Counted from the first letter of the stretch, positions 37,745 through 62,747 are shown. The stretch is 64,000 nt of DNA from Blastocystis sp. Blastoise (GCA_039096225.1 JBBPEB010000026.1:135001-199000), one strand, 5' to 3'. The notes: generated by a model from the sequence alone, not told the origin. Program-made: numbers and translations.

Positions 37745-37975
37745 TTTTAATTATGGGCGAAAGCGACAATTTGTCGGGTGAATCGCGATATCGCTTTTTG
37801 ACGGTCTTTTATCATCGACAAGTGTCGGTTATACGCCGAGAATGCCGTATATGTCGAGTAATACAGGGAGGCGTGACAACGAGTATGAGCGACGTATAAA
37901 AGAGGCGAATACTCGCAATAATGTCGGTATTCCCACATTTACTAGCTGAGTTGGCCATACTACAAAAAAAAAATT
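37745..37975. repeat. CpG-rich island with GTCG/CGAC palindromes
   Basis: Some 180 bases carry about 20 CpG dinucleotides in otherwise CpG-poor DNA. Palindromic or near-palindromic words include CGACAATTTGTCG, GCGATATCGC and CGACAAGTGTCGG, along with repeated TGTCGG/CCGACA. A 63-codon minus-strand frame spans it (37747-37938) without recognisable similarity. It looks unlike the neighbouring DNA and may be a protein-binding array of the transposon or inserted foreign DNA. Confidence 0.5.
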
Positions 37976-39143
37976 TTTTATTAAGTAGACGGGTAACAAA
38001 AAGTAGTATTTAATTTAAAAACACATATATGATATATCCAAGTATATATCAAACTAATTAAAACAAAACAAGAAATAAAGACATGCACGATTACAAATAC
38101 ATTTACTTTTTGGTTAACCACCGAAGACATATTATATGACTATTTAATATATATAATATATATAATATATCAATATACCAGAAATAAGTGATAATAATCA
38201 CTTATACTGGTAAAAAAGTCATATATGATACTCTTATAAAGGATTTTTTAAAAAAGTATCTTCCCCCATATATACAAGAGGCCCCTTTTAAGGGTTGCGC
38301 AAAAGTTTTTTCTAATAATTTTTCCATCCCGAGTGGACTCGACAGCTCAGGTTTGCTAGTATGGCTGGCAGAAAATGAAAAACATGAAAATTCGGCCTTC
38401 CCTTAGCTAAAAATAGAAATTTTAAAGAAAATGTTAAAAATGACTGACAACAATTAAATTAAATTAAAAGTCACTGAGAGTTTATATTGCAAATAAATTG
38501 AGATGATGGTGTTAATTAAAGACATGTATACAAGTTATAATTACAATATAGTGCTTTTTGAAAAAAAATTTCACTCCATTCTCAAGCAAATGTTGGAAAT
38601 AAAAGCCATAGTTTAAGTTTTTGTTTTATATAATGATACAGATAGTTATCAAATCAAAATTACGCTAATTTAAATATATAGTTTTAGTTCTGACTAGAGT
38701 TAATTGTGAAATGATGTATTGGTCTTAACAAAAAAAAATTGAATTATGTCACAATGAATCATATATTTGTAATCAGCAGTATCCAATAATAAAGAGTTGA
38801 ATTGTTGTAACATTACCAATTAATGCTGAGATTTCTAAAAAAAATATATCCAAATGATTTCAATTCTATGGAATATCTATATATAAAGCGTATCTCATAT
38901 ATATGAAAGAAAACATAAACAAAATAACTTTAAAAATATCTTTAACAATAGAAAAACATAAAACCAAACATAAATTATTATTTAATAAAAATAATTTATA
39001 TTATATGAATAAAAATATATGAAAACAATATAAAAATAGTATATATATAGTATATTTTCATTTGTTGAGTTTGAATCCATGTATATAGTGAAATATAAAA
39101 CAATTTGAAAATAGTATAGTATTCTGATAATTGATATAAACTA
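37976..39143. other. Intergenic with a GC-richer patch at 38.27-38.41 kb
   Basis: A frame at 38188-38406 (ending WLAENEKHENSAFP) has more balanced composition than the surroundings, but no splice context or family match. TAGTATGGC near 38355 is repeated in inverse orientation near 37965. Otherwise nothing is visible. Confidence 0.3.
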
Positions 39144-39222
39144 TTAGACATCATAATTTATTATCTACATAATATAATTCAATAAATATTTATAAATGGA
39201 GTGTTATATATTATTTAAAAAG

Positions 39223-39253
<31 letters not shown>

Positions 39254-40049
39254 CTTGTAAAGAAAAGACATCTCGTATGGCAATACATCTCATATCCGCA
39301 GTTATAATCTTATTACCTTTCATATTGATGCATAGATCTGTCATCACATCCTCTTCATCTTCTTCCAATCGAACAACGTTCAAGAAATTACCGTTTATAT
39401 GATAATTCATAAGTATCTATATATATAACATATAATAGATTTATATATATATAAAATATTGATAAAGAAATAATATATATATATATAAAGAAAGAAGACA
39501 TATAATAATAATATATATATATACATGTCTATGTTTATGTTTATAAACAACTTCAATATATAATATAATATAACCTCGTTCTACAAGTTTAACTTTTTGA
39601 ATATATAATGATTTAATAGAATGACCAAATAATTCTTCAATTTGTTTCTTACTATCGTTAATATCTATTTCTCGTAAGAATTCCATTTCTTTTATTGTAT
39701 ATAAGTATAACTTACTATTATCACCGACTCCCGCGAATATATCCAACTTACAACAGAGATCTACTCCATTTACAGGGGAATCAATATATTTCACACATAA
39801 AGGTGATTGAAGTAAAGGTGTATAATTATTAATATTATAAAGAGAAGACAGTATACCCGTATAAGTACCTGGGTATATATATAGAGAAAGAGAACAATCA
39901 TTAGACCCTACAACCATATATATATCACTACCTTCACTTGAAGTCACTAGATATACAAGATAAATATGTTTATATATTATTATTTATATATATAAGAGAA
40001 TAAGATGATCTGTTAACAATAAAATAATTAGAACATAATATATATATCA

Positions 40050-40081
<32 letters not shown>

Positions 40082-43000
40082 ATCAATATCTCTATCAATA
40101 GAAGCACAAGTAACAATATCTGTATTATTATATAATATCATATCCTTCACAGAATTATCTTTTGAGAATATTGAATTAACCGCGGTTATTCTCATACTAT
40201 TATCAACATAACCTGTTTGAAGTATATATGTATGTTTATTATCAACGGGAATAAAATGAGGAGCAGAATACATAGTCTATATATATGGTTATTTATATAA
40301 TTATAAATATATATATAAAAATAATAAAAAAGTATATATTGATTATAAAAACATTAATATTAATATTATATATACAACAAATTTATGTTCTTGAATAGCT
40401 TTCTTTCTGTCTTCGGTAGCAAGATATACATTGGATTTAATATCATTCATACCGTCATATTTATATATATAATCACAAATCTTACCTGAACGATCAATTC
40501 CATATAAATGTTTTGTTTTACTATTTATATATATAGAGACTACGTCTTCTTTTAATGGAGAGAACAAAGAAACAGTAGACACAGTGGCGGGAGATGTTGG
40601 CGCCAAAGGAAGCTCAACTCGAGACGGCTATATAATAGTATAATATTTAGTATATATATATATTTATTATTATATTAAAAAATGAAGAAAAGATATATAA
40701 ATATGAATAAATAATGAAATACATATACATATATATATATATATACATGTTGAGTTGTGAATAATTGTGATGGACATTGACCAAATTTTGCTACTTGTAT
40801 TAATACTGCTTCTTTATCTAAGGGATTCATTAGAGAATCAACATTAACATTATCTTCATATATTAAAGAGAAGAATATATTATCAGATTCTTCAGCAGCA
40901 ACACCCTTCTGTTTATATCCAAATATAAGATCAATCCATTGAGCTATATGCATATCTGTATAAGTAGATTCTAATCCTTCGCGCTGGAAGTAGATGAATT
41001 GTTCAGGAGATGATGCCTAAGGAGGGAGAATAACGTTATTAATCACTGTACCATCCTATATATATATATATATATTAGATAAACATTATAAATAGACAAT
41101 AAGAATATATAATTAGTAGTAATAAGAATAATATATATAATAATAGAATAAATAAATAAATATATATACTTGTTTTGTTCCTAGAGGTAGTTTATTTTGA
41201 TTCACCAGGAAGGAGGGGAGATAATACCATTCTGGAGTCAATTCCTTCACATCTCCTATATATATATGTATGTATAAAATAATGTATAATATCAATCATA
41301 TTGAATAATAAGTCAATATATATAATATACAACTATTAATACAAGTAGTATAACTTAATATATATAAATATACCATTACTATTCATAGCACTTTGGAAGC
41401 ATCCTTCGACACTTGTAAATAATCGTTCTGCTTCATCAAACACTCCACTTTGAAGGTATATATGAAGAAGAGTATAAGGTTCTTCTCGAACTAAATAAAA
41501 TAATGTATACCCAGCGCTACTATAGTGAGTACCATATAAGAATGGAACACTATTGACACTAGATCCGTCATCACTAGCATACATTTCTTTCATTACTTCA
41601 TAACGTTCTTTAAAGGACTCCAAACGATCGGGATTTAATGCACCTATAGGCTTACTAAGATCACGATATACATTAGGATTTGAAAGATCTAAGGTAGCAC
41701 TTGTATAATCTTTGAATATCCACGGGAATACGGGATATTGAGCAAGATTATTAAATGATCTCCCAGCAAATATATTTAATGCTATTAAATAATCATAAGT
41801 AGTAATTTGACGATCTACCCATTTCTGAGTAATAGGAAGAGAGGATAAGAGGGAGGAAGAAGAATAAAGACGTTTATTAATAGGAGAACTATACGTATAG
41901 AATAGAGAATAATAATGTTTAATTGAGGATAAAAAGAAGATAAAATGAAAAATAAAATAATCATCTTATTAGTATATATTTATAAATAGAATCATACAAA
42001 TAAATATAATTAATAATAATAATAATTAGATATATATATATATATACCGGAATAGACGGACAGAAGTATATTTCTTAACCGTATAATAGAAATCTTCTCG
42101 TTCTTGATTATCATTCATAACTAAATATATAGAAGAGCCATCAGCAAAGTAAAACTCAATAGCGATATCTTGATAAAGATATTTACGTCTAAATATATAA
42201 GTAACAAGAGCAAGAGAAAATGATTGTTTAATAAGAAGTTGTTTAGAAAGAGAAGACATATAGGATGGTAACGTCTTTTCGGATGAACTATATATAAGTT
42301 TATAATAACTAGATAATGAATAGATAAAGATCATAATCATGTATATATTTATATATAAAGAAAAATTATTAATGATAAATATAATAAATAATAATAATAA
42401 TAATTTATTATATATACCTTCCTAAATGACGAATTGAGGTTCCTTCAAATTCAAGTTGATTCTTATTAATATATATAGTACCAATAACTTCAAAAGACAT
42501 ATATATATATTTACTAGGAGAAGAATAAACAATACTATTCTCTTCTAAATCCATGGGAATCTGTTCTTTTTCCTGTCCATTCGTTTGCATATGATTACTG
42601 AATTCTTGAAGTGTATAGAAATGTAGAGAATCAAGAGAAGGAAGTATAGTATCAAAAGATAAAGAAGAAACACTAAATGTATATGTATGAGTTATAGGAG
42701 ATGTAGGAACAGGAGAGAGAACCTATATATAGATAATTGTATACATAGTAGTAGTTATAATAATATATAATAAAAAATAATAAAATATAATATATAATTA
42801 TACTTCCTTCTTCTTCTTTCCAAATAAACCTTTCAAACCGCCAGAAAGAGGGCGGGAAGCGGGGGATCGAGGTACGTCAGAATCTTGATTTTCTTCTTTG
42901 TAACGAGCTTCATAAATCGATAAAATGGAGGGAACAGCTTCTTGAAGGGCTTCTAATTCATCATCTTCTGCCTATATATATAATAATAATAATATATAAA

Positions 43001-45554
43001 TTAATTTCTATAGTTGTATATATCAATAAAATATTAATTATATATATATATAGAGATAAAAATATTATAAATAACTAATATATATATATATATACATCAT
43101 GATCATCATCAAGTTCATTTTGTTTCTTTGATTGTACTTTATTTAATAGTCCTTGTATTTTCTTCATATAATCATCTTTCTCTTTCTCTTTTATAGACTT
43201 CCCACGGCGGGCATGATCCTCATAATTCTTACCACCAAAATTTAAATCTTCTATTAAATGTGTTCCATTAATATTCCCGTGGGAAGATAAGGATCGATAT
43301 TCCCAAGAATTTTGTTTATAAAGAATATTTGTATAATATATATAAGTTAATAATTCTAATAATTTATATATATATAATTTATCTTTTTCTTGTTCTCTAC
43401 TACGGAAATATACATCATTATTTGTTTGTGTAGAAGGAGAAAGAGTAGGAAGAGTACTTGAAGTAATAGTCTATATATATATGTTATTATTATTATAGAT
43501 ATTATGATTATGATTATTATAAATATTATTATTATTATTATATACCTGTTCAATCTTTTTAGTTGCTTTTTCAAAGTGTTCTATATATAAATCAATATAT
43601 TTTTCCATTCGTGCCAAATAAATAGCGGTATATTGATTATATATATTCACATTATTCATAATTGTGTCACTATGTACCAAAATATTCATATCTTGCTCAT
43701 TTTCCACGGGACTACGAAGTAAAGAATTCATATGTTTATATATATAAGGACCCATTTGGTGATTCTTAGAAGAATAAAACTATATAATAATATTTAATAG
43801 TATTATAAATATATATATATATATTTACATTTCTATATTCATTTAAAGTGAAGAGTAAGAAACTGATAAATAGTTGTTCACCTTCATTTCGACCAATTAC
43901 AGGAATAACCGCGGGAGTAGAGGCATTATTAGTTGTAGAAGATGTATTCAACTATATATATAATAATAATAATAATATTTATATATACTTCCATTCGTTG
44001 AATAATATAAATAATAGTATCTAGAATAACAGTATCATTATGAATATTATTTTTCATGTTAAATGTCATTTTACAGAGACAAAGAGTCAAATAATCATGG
44101 AGAGAACCTATAATAAGTATAGTAAATATAATAAGTATAATAAGTATAATAAGTATAATAAGTATAATATATATATATATACCACAAGGATGAAGAATAG
44201 ATGTTTTTAAGGAAACAACGAATTTACTATATATATAGAATAAAATAAAATACTATATATATACTCTTCAGGAACAGTAAATTCCGTATTATAATTATCT
44301 TTTGCAGTAATATAAGAAGTAATATATATATATATATCCGATAGAGAAGTGAAAATAGAAGCATTGAAAATATCTATATACAGAATATATATATATATGT
44401 ATATTATATATACCATTCTTCTTAAATATATAGCATATATATTGAGTAAGAGATTTAATATTATTTGCTATTATAGGTGACATTTTCATTTTTGAAAGAT
44501 TCTATATATATATATATGTTTATCATATATATATATATACTTCTTTGAGGTTCTTGCAGAGATGGTTGAGAAGTTGTATATAGATCATTAATGAAGGAAT
44601 AGAATATATATGATTATTCAAATAGCTATAGTAATTCTATAATATATATATATAAAGATATAATATCATATATATATACTAGAAGAACTTAATCAAATTT
44701 GTCTAATTCTATATATCTATATATATAATACCCATGAATGACAATACATTTCTCCAGGAGCATGCTCATAACGTCATCGGCATTCTTAATAGCCATAATA
44801 TCCAGTATATAATCACGAATATCTTCATTTATTTGAGGGTCTTTGAAGTATTTAATTAATAATCCTTGAGACTCTTCGGTATCTACAGAAAATAAGAAGG
44901 ATATATATATATATATATAGTATAATAATTATAAAAGTGTATCACATAATAGGATGTATATATTTATATAATACAAACAGAAAAATTATTTATATTTAAT
45001 AAATAAAGAATTAATACAAATTATAAACAAAATAAATATATATATATATATATATATACTTAAAGCGAATAAACAGTCAATAGCTTCCTTCTTCTTCTCT
45101 AAATCATTTCGATTGTTTATAATAATATTATTATAATCATATAAAGTACGATGATTTTCAGACTCATTCCCGCGGGAATTAGACTCCGAAGAAGTAGACG
45201 TAATATGAGATAATGTAAATATATAGATATAGAAACAGGGAATTGAACTTAATTGCCTATATATATGGTAATATTAATATAAATATATATATACTTAAAG
45301 TTCTCTTCTGCATGATCACCAGTAAAAAGTGCTATAAATATAAATAGTTATAATATTAATGATTATTATATATACAGGCAATTAAATTAAGATGTTTCAA
45401 ACGTAATGAACACGGGGAAATAAGTAATTGTTTCCAAATATAAAAGAATAACCACGGGAATTTGATAGTACATGATGTTCTATCATTCGAAGAAAGGGCA
45501 AAATTAATAATAGTATCATATCTATATATATATAAAGATAATGAAATAGAGAGA

Positions 45555-45618
<64 letters not shown>

Positions 45619-46870
45619 TCTTGAATAGAAAGAGGAATAGAGATAGACCGATTTAGAATTGTATATATATAACGAGAACCAATAGATTGACATTCTAAAG
45701 AAAGATATATATATATATATAATAGAATATATATATATATGACAATAATAATAATATATATATATATATATAATATATACTAGAATTATCTTCTAAGGTA
45801 CATAATCTTTGTAAATGAGTCCATAAGGCGCATCGAACGGCGGGAGATTCGTTGTTAAAAAGCGCGGCAATAGAAAGAAGTGGCGACTGTGATATATACA
45901 TAGAACAGAAGTATAGTAATGAAGGAAGAATATATATATATATAATAAATATAATAATTATAATAATATAATAATAAAAATACTTAATAAAATATAAATA
46001 TAATATATATATATGGATATATCAGGTTGATCTAAGAGAGAGGTGAGATAGGAGATTATATCGACAAGAGCAGAGGGAGTCGGACTATTAGCAGTCAAAT
46101 AGGCATATAAATCCGTTATACACTCAGGTCTATATAGAGAATAGGAGGAAATAGCATGTGATAGAATAAAATAATAATACTATATATATACTTGATAAAA
46201 TTATCTTTAGTATAAATAAGAACATAAAGAGCAAGTATATTAGTTCGCAATAAAGATAATTCCTTAGTAGAAAGCGAAGGATATTTACGGTTATATTCAG
46301 TTTTCTCATCAATATATAAAGATGTAAGATATCTATATATTTATAATAATAATAATACTATTAATAATAATAATAATAGTGATAATAATAATAATAATAA
46401 TAATAATATATACTCTCTCTTCGTAGCTTCAGTATTATAGAAATCATAATAAGTGATCATATAGATAATATCATTTATAAATATAATAATACAAGCAATA
46501 AGAATAGTACTATCTGTAAAAGTAACTCCAGTAATAACATCTTTATGAATATGACCATATAAACCAAAGGCTTCAAACCATCTCTCGGAATTTGTTGGAG
46601 TTACCTATAGAAGTATAATCAGTTTAATCACAATTATTATTACAAACACAATAACAAGCATAATAATATATCTAATAATAATCATAATAATAATAGTAAT
46701 AAACAGTATAATCAGTATAATAATAATACTTATTATTATTATAAACACAATAATAATAACACAATAATAATTATAATAAGCATAATAATATTCTATATAC
46801 ATACATCCATAGTAATACCAAATACTAATCTTACTACTAAGAAGATTGCATTATATACTAAACAAATACC
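39144..46870 (-). CDS. PH-BEACH-WD40 protein (neurobeachin/LRBA/LYST-like)
   Basis: Many exons read leftward. The N-terminal two thirds are helical, followed by a charged linker ([40 protein letters not shown]). The PH-like domain includes [20 protein letters not shown] and [19 protein letters not shown]. The BEACH domain is unmistakable: [86 protein letters not shown] and [14 protein letters not shown]-terminal WD40-like exons follow and end at 39144 if the last small exon (39144-39164) is used, otherwise at 39204. BEACH proteins act in vesicle traffic, lysosome-related organelles and membrane protein sorting. The N terminus is unresolved: an exon at 46803-46870 is open upstream of its ATG at 46810. 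CCGCGG palindromes occur at 40180, 43909 and 45170. Confidence 0.88.
45558..45616. repeat. (TA)n array, intronic
   Basis: Uninterrupted AT dinucleotides in a BEACH-gene intron. Similar pure arrays occur at about 18282-18324, 24844-24892, 50013-50055 and 59300-59362. Confidence 0.9.
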
Positions 46871-46882
46871 CTATTTATTGGT

Positions 46883-46915
<33 letters not shown>

Positions 46916-47095
46916 TATGATTATTTCAGTTCCCAGAAGAATATCAACTGACCATAAAAAACTTATAATAAACCAATAGCTATTATTATATTTAAATAAT
47001 AACAAATAGATAAGTAAACTTCAGCAACTGATTTTCTATTTTTTTTCTTGAATATCTTTTAGAATCGGAAGTAATGGCATTTTTCAATTATTTTC

Positions 47096-51774
<4,679 letters not shown>

Positions 51775-53466
51775 TTGAATCAAAAATGATTGTAGAAATG
51801 TGAAAGAGAAAATGAAGCTGAAAACTATAAAACATAAAATAGAGAACTAATTCGCAACTAGAATAATTTATAAAGCATACAGAAGCGTCTGGATAAGTAA
51901 CAATGAAAAACATTGACCAATCATGTTGTCAACCCTAAAAGAATAGAACTAATTTTAATAGAATCATCGACTTTCATCATCTAGAACTTGAGATACGTAT
52001 TTCATTAAAACCAAGAAAGCCAATACACTTCACCGATTAGAAGATACAATTCAATTTTTAAACAAAGCAACTTTTAAGAATTTTTTTGGCAGGATACACT
52101 TCAGCAGTTACGTTTTAAAAGCAAAAACTCAATGAAATAAGAATACTGTAAGAAAAAATGTTTGTGCGATACAAAAATTTTATTTTTAGTATTTTTTTTG
52201 TATTCAAGTTAAAACTTGCTTTAGTTGTTATTTTCCCCATGTAAAAGAGTTTCTGCTATTAGAGAACTTATTCTTTGAAGAGAAATTGAAGACCAATGTA
52301 ATTGTGTAATTAATTATTTTGCATATACAACTATTATTTCTATTTTAGAGTCATACTCAACGTTTCTAAATGAAATTCATGTAACTTTACTTCATCGTCA
52401 GATTAAAGATAAACCGGAATTGACCAAGAGTAGTAATACGGTATTTATAGCACTAATATACTAATTGAGTATAAAATTCTGTAATCTTGAAATGATATAA
52501 CTAACTTCTCCTCTCATTCAAAAGAATTACTAAACCTTAATAACTCTATTTCAGTGTTATTGTCCTTTTCTAGGATTATAAGACGTGTTTTCTATCATGA
52601 AATGATAATAGCGTAACTTATATTATTCGAAGAAGCATAATTAGACTTAATTCGCTTTTATTTTTATGTAGCAAACAATACTGTTTTCATTATATGCTTT
52701 TTTATAAATAATATATCATCATGAATTGAATATATATTTTTATTTTATTTTTCAGAGTTTATTTATATTGTAATATTGATATCGAAATTTTTTTAACATA
52801 AAAAAATGCTTTCATTTTTTAAAAATTATAAATTATTTTTTTCATTTTTTCTTTTGACTTTTAGTTAAATATATTTTGACTTATTTGAACTTTTTCTTAT
52901 TTAAATAACTTAGACATATCATGCATGACTCATTTACATGATAATTATTATTTTATAACACAATAAAGAGTTTTATGATTCTGACTCAAATATTGTTGTG
53001 TAAACTCATAGAATTGTCTTTTAGACTTGAAATGATTCTGTAAACAATAATTAAACAATAAAAACATTTAGAAATCAATATTGAGAAAGTTGACTGAATT
53101 ACGACTCTAATCTATTTGTTTTGAATAATAGAGATCATAGTTACATTGCAAGTCACTCTCTACACATATACACATAATAAATAACAAACAACTCTTACCT
53201 CACTAATTGACTGATCCTTAAGACTCGGTCAAAACTAATAAATTTTTGTCACTCTATACCTTATACAACACAGTACTTCATTATTTAATGTCTATTGCCT
53301 AAATAGACTCAAAATGAAAAATCAAAAACTCAACTTTTATCAAAAATTTCTCTAAGTCGATGAAAAACAGTCAACCTTTTGCATTTTTTGAATTTTCTAA
53401 AAATATTTGGTTTTCCCCATGGGAAACAAACCTTTTTGACTGGAGAAAAATTACCAAATTTCTTCG
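51775..53466. other. Intergenic
   Basis: No exon-like segment or RNA gene is visible. An imperfect hairpin (ATTTGGTTTTCC ... AAAAATTACCAAAT) and the palindrome CCCCATGGG lie at 53405-53455, next to the inverted 16-mer. Confidence 0.35.
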
Positions 53467-53482
53467 TGCCTGCTAGTGTATA
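53467..53482 (-). repeat. Right copy of inverted 16-mer, candidate transposon end
   Basis: TGCCTGCTAGTGTATA is the exact reverse complement of 21492-21507. Read inward, the element would start CACTAGCAGGCA at both ends, with TATA outside each end. Confidence 0.45.
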
Positions 53483-53948
53483 AACAACATTTCTAACATT
53501 TCTAGATCAATTTTCATAATTTGTTTAATGTACAATACTAATCAAATAATTGATTAAATAAATTTATATTTTATTATGAGTTTTAATTAAAAAAACTCTG
53601 AAATTAATATAATGAACAATTGATTTCATTTATTTTCTGGCTGGTTACTGCATATACGAAATAGACACTTCCTTATACTTGATTACATAACAATATACCT
53701 TGATAAGTTCATAAAAACAAGTAAAAAAATAATTCTTATTGAAATCCGATATCATAATATCTATTGGATAATCTCGTTATTTGATCCAATGATTGCGGTT
53801 ATTCACAAATGACCAATAATTTTTTTGAATACCATTCTTCTTTTAGAAAACAACTTTTTCTATTTTTTTAATTATTATTATAACCAAATTGTATATTTTA
53901 GACAATCTTATTTTTGTTGCATTCATAATCTATATAGGTTCATTGCCG

Positions 53949-59191
<5,243 letters not shown>

Positions 59192-59228
<37 letters not shown>

Positions 59229-59297
59229 TTTCTTCTTTCAATTATTCTAATTATTTTATTTATTTACATTATATTTTAATATCTTTTAATCTTAAGA

Positions 59298-59364
<67 letters not shown>

Positions 59365-61067
59365 CAACTATTATATACATATACTTTCATTTCCACTATT
59401 TTTATTGTTATATTTGTTTTAACTATTCATATATGAATATGATTTATATATACATTTGATTGCCATTTTCCGTTGTTTTTATATAAATCACTTTATATTC
59501 ATATGTTAAATTCACATTTTATGTTTCTATTTGATTTCATATGATATATATATATATATTGTTATTAAACCTTTATTTGTTTGTATGTTCTTATTTTAAT
59601 ATTTGTTTTTATTATTATTTCTTATTTTCACTATTTCACTCTTTCTTATATATATATACTTTTTCGTATTCAATTAATGTATATATTCATTTTTATAATT
59701 ATGTTGTGTATTATTTTATAATACTTATCTTATATATTTGTATAACATTTGTTTTCTTTTCTTCTTTTTTGCTATTGTTGTTGTTTTAAAGTTTTATTGT
59801 TGTTATTTATACACATTCAAATTCTATTTGATATGTATATAAAATTTTCTTTCCTTTTTACTAATAGATTTCAGTTCTTTTCATCCTCTTTCAGTCATTT
59901 TATTTGTCATTCGTTATTCCTGGATCTAGCTCTTTTTAGCTTGTGTTTTTTTGTTACTTAGAATATTATAATAGAATTACTATTACTATTACTATTTCTT
60001 TACTTAAATATTATAATATTATCATCTATGCAGTCCATTAAGTATATGATTATATATATACTAGTTCGAGTAATATATACATCTATATATTATTTTTTTT
60101 GTTTTTATTGTTTTTTATTTCATTATTTAATCATTTCAATTGTTGTTTTCCTCATTATTTTTATTTATATACCTTTATATTTTTTTATTTTTTTTTTTTA
60201 TTTACATAACATTATTTATATATATCGTTTCTTCTATTTACATATATATTAATTATTACTCAATATAAATCTTTTTATTTATTTATACGAATATTCTAAT
60301 AATTTCTTTCTTTTTTTTTTGTTTCAATTCCCAAGTTTACATATTTATATTTGCCTCTATTTATTTCTATATTTTCTCTCTTTATGTTTTTCTTTCTTTA
60401 TACTTTTCTATTTATATTGAATATATATTTATGAACATATATATAGAAATTTTTTTATTATTTTATTTTAAAATCTCCTCTAATATATATATAATTTTTT
60501 TTACCCATTGCGATTCACTTTTTCACATATATAAAATTATTCGTTGTATAGGCATTCTTCGTTATTTCTCATTATTTATTGATAATATATATATACCTAT
60601 TTATAATTATTCATTATATATATATATATATATCTTTATGTTTTGTTTTGTGTCGCTTCCAAAGATTATTCTTTTTTTTTTCTATAAAAAAGTATAACTT
60701 TTGTATATATAGTTACATTTGTATTTCATTTTTATTCTCTACATTTTTTCATTATATTACTATTTTTTCAAATTATTTCTTTAGAATCAACTTATCTTTA
60801 TATATATCTTGAAAGATATATATAAATATATATAAAAAATATTCCTGTAAATTTGAAGATTCTAGTTCTTTTTTCTTCTCTTGTTATTCCTCATTGTTAT
60901 TATCCATTTTTTAGGATTATTTTATGTTTTATTTATATTGTTTTGTTTTTACAATATTTACCAATTCATGTATACATATAAATAAATAATTTCACTATAA
61001 ATACACTTGTTTAACTATAAAATTCAAAATAGAATCCATATTAATGAATACAAAAAGAGTAAAAATT
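59192..61067. other. T-rich intergenic stretch
   Basis: Strongly T-rich on the plus strand, with many short Phe/Ile/Tyr/Leu frames that result from composition. A pure (AT)n array is at 59300-59362. The last roughly 47 bases are the duplicated 3' flank of tRNA-Ser. Confidence 0.4.
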
Positions 61068-61149
61068 CGACAACTGCAGGATTCGAACCTGCGCGGGCAA
61101 AGCCCAGTAGATTTCTAGTCTACCTCCTTAACCACTCGGACAAATTGTC
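61068..61149 (-). tRNA. tRNA-Ser (anticodon AGA), second copy
   Basis: Identical over all 82 bases to the copy at 20721-20802, in inverted orientation. Its 3' flank (61021-61067) matches the 3' flank of the other copy except for one inserted A. The 5' flanks do not match. A TTTTT run downstream would serve as the polymerase III terminator. Confidence 0.97.
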
Positions 61150-61904
61150 TATTGAAAAGTCTTCTCTTTTTCATTATATGATATCTCTCAAATATATATT
61201 TTATTTTGTTAAATATATACAAATGAACAACGTTCATTGGATACTGACATGTTAACTAAACTAAATATACAAAAAACAATTCAAAGATTTATCAAAATAC
61301 ATTTATTTTCTTCAAATCATATAAATTTGATATGATATATATTTTCTAATTACTATATCAATGACGTCTACCATTTGATAACATAAAATAGTCTCCATAG
61401 AGTAATATTCACAAAAAAATATTGTTTTTATTCATTAGTTCACGTATCGTTATATCATGCATTGTAACTCTAACATGACTTTCAATCAAAACAATAAATA
61501 GAAGGACAATTACTATGATCAATTATGTGTATTTCATAGCAATTCTTTATTATCTTGAAGAATAGAGACTACGTACATATAAATTTCAATAAAATAAAAG
61601 TTTCCTTTTACTTGAGACAACATAAAAAACAATATAAACAATCATGAAAAAGCTTTCAGCTTATTGCGAATATAACAAGACTTTTAGTCAAAAACCATTA
61701 AATAATCGCGACTCTCCGTTTCTCTGATGCTCTTAAGAAGAGATTGAGATTGAAGAAAAACGAACCAATATGATAATGAATAAGGTCAATATATGGTCCT
61801 TTATTTTGGACATTAGGGTCACTCTGTCTTTTGCATTTCCTCTGTAAATGTTGTTTTATATTATTTTGTTTATTGTTTGTTCATATTAAATATAACTGTT
61901 CATA
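61150..61904. other. Intergenic
   Basis: 5' flank of the tRNA (-) and of the TRAP-gamma gene (+). No further element is recognised. Confidence 0.3.
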
Positions 61905-62747
61905 ATGCCTGCTGATAAGTATGTTTTGATACCTTCCTCCTATTCCCTGGCTCTTTTATTATTTTTTATACTTATTTTTTTGAATTTTATAAGAAAGTTG
62001 TCAAGGATGAATTCTCTGAATTCAAACAAGCTGGTGCCAGTACCTCTGAAAAGATGTGCAGTGTTTCTGTAGCTGCTATTACCTCTCTTCTTCCTGCTTT
62101 CCTCTTTGCTTCTAACGTTTATGGATGTGGACTCAAGACTTATCCTATTCTTGCCATTTGTGTTATTATTCCTGCTATTATTTTATTCTTCTCTTACAAG
62201 AAGACTGAAAAGAAAACTCTCTCCAGTTTAAGTAGAGCTAGGTATATTTATTTATTGTTTTTTTTTTTGCTCATTATTATTATTCATTATTTTTTAATAT
62301 TCTATCATACTGTTTATATATAGAAGAAATAAGAATACTCGTAAGAATCAAGAATCTGCTGATGAAGCTGCTCAAGCTGTTAAGCATCAAGCTACTAGTT
62401 GGGCTTTCTTCTACAACAATGCTATCTACTTAGTATATATAAATTAATTTATTCCATAAAATAATCATTTTCTTTTTTTTGTCTTCATATATTATATTTA
62501 TATAACAAAATATTTATATTCTCCTTTCTATAGTCTGTCTTCCTCTTAGTTGCTAGATATGTTATGCCTCGTATTCCTTATAATCTTCCTAATCAATATG
62601 TCTGTTGTATTTCCAGTATGTTTTTTTTTTTTTTATTTATTTATTTTTTGTATATATTATAATGTTATTGAAATATACTTATGACTTTTATGTATAGCTG
62701 GAATTGCTGCTGCAGTCACTTTCTTAAATTATAAAGGATATATTTAA
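61905..62747 (+). CDS. SSR3: Translocon-associated protein gamma (TRAP-gamma/SSR3)
   Basis: Five exons: 61905-61922, 61994-62241, 62324-62432, 62534-62615 and 62698-62747. They encode about 168 residues (human SSR3 185). Four membrane segments are visible (VSVAAITSLLPAFLFASNVY; ILAICVIIPAIILFFSY; AIYLSVFLLVARYVM; ISTGIAAAVTFL). A basic cytosolic loop lies between the second and third (KKTEKKTLSSLSRARRNKNT). The segment SWAFFYNNAIYLSVFLL corresponds to FSIFYNNTLFLVV in human SSR3, the most conserved part. The protein is a subunit of the ER TRAP complex, which sits beside the Sec61 channel and helps import certain secretory proteins. The first intron must use a GTTTTG donor to keep phase; the better-looking GTATGT four bases earlier would break the frame. 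Confidence 0.88.

Noticed and set aside
37747-37938. 63-codon minus-strand frame in the CpG island
   Set aside because: The frame looks less like low-complexity DNA than most, but has no partner exons or recognisable family. I keep the island as a repeat or regulatory candidate only.
59374-60812. Several Phe/Ile/Tyr-rich frames
   Set aside because: They follow the T-rich composition and have neither exon-like boundaries nor conserved segments.
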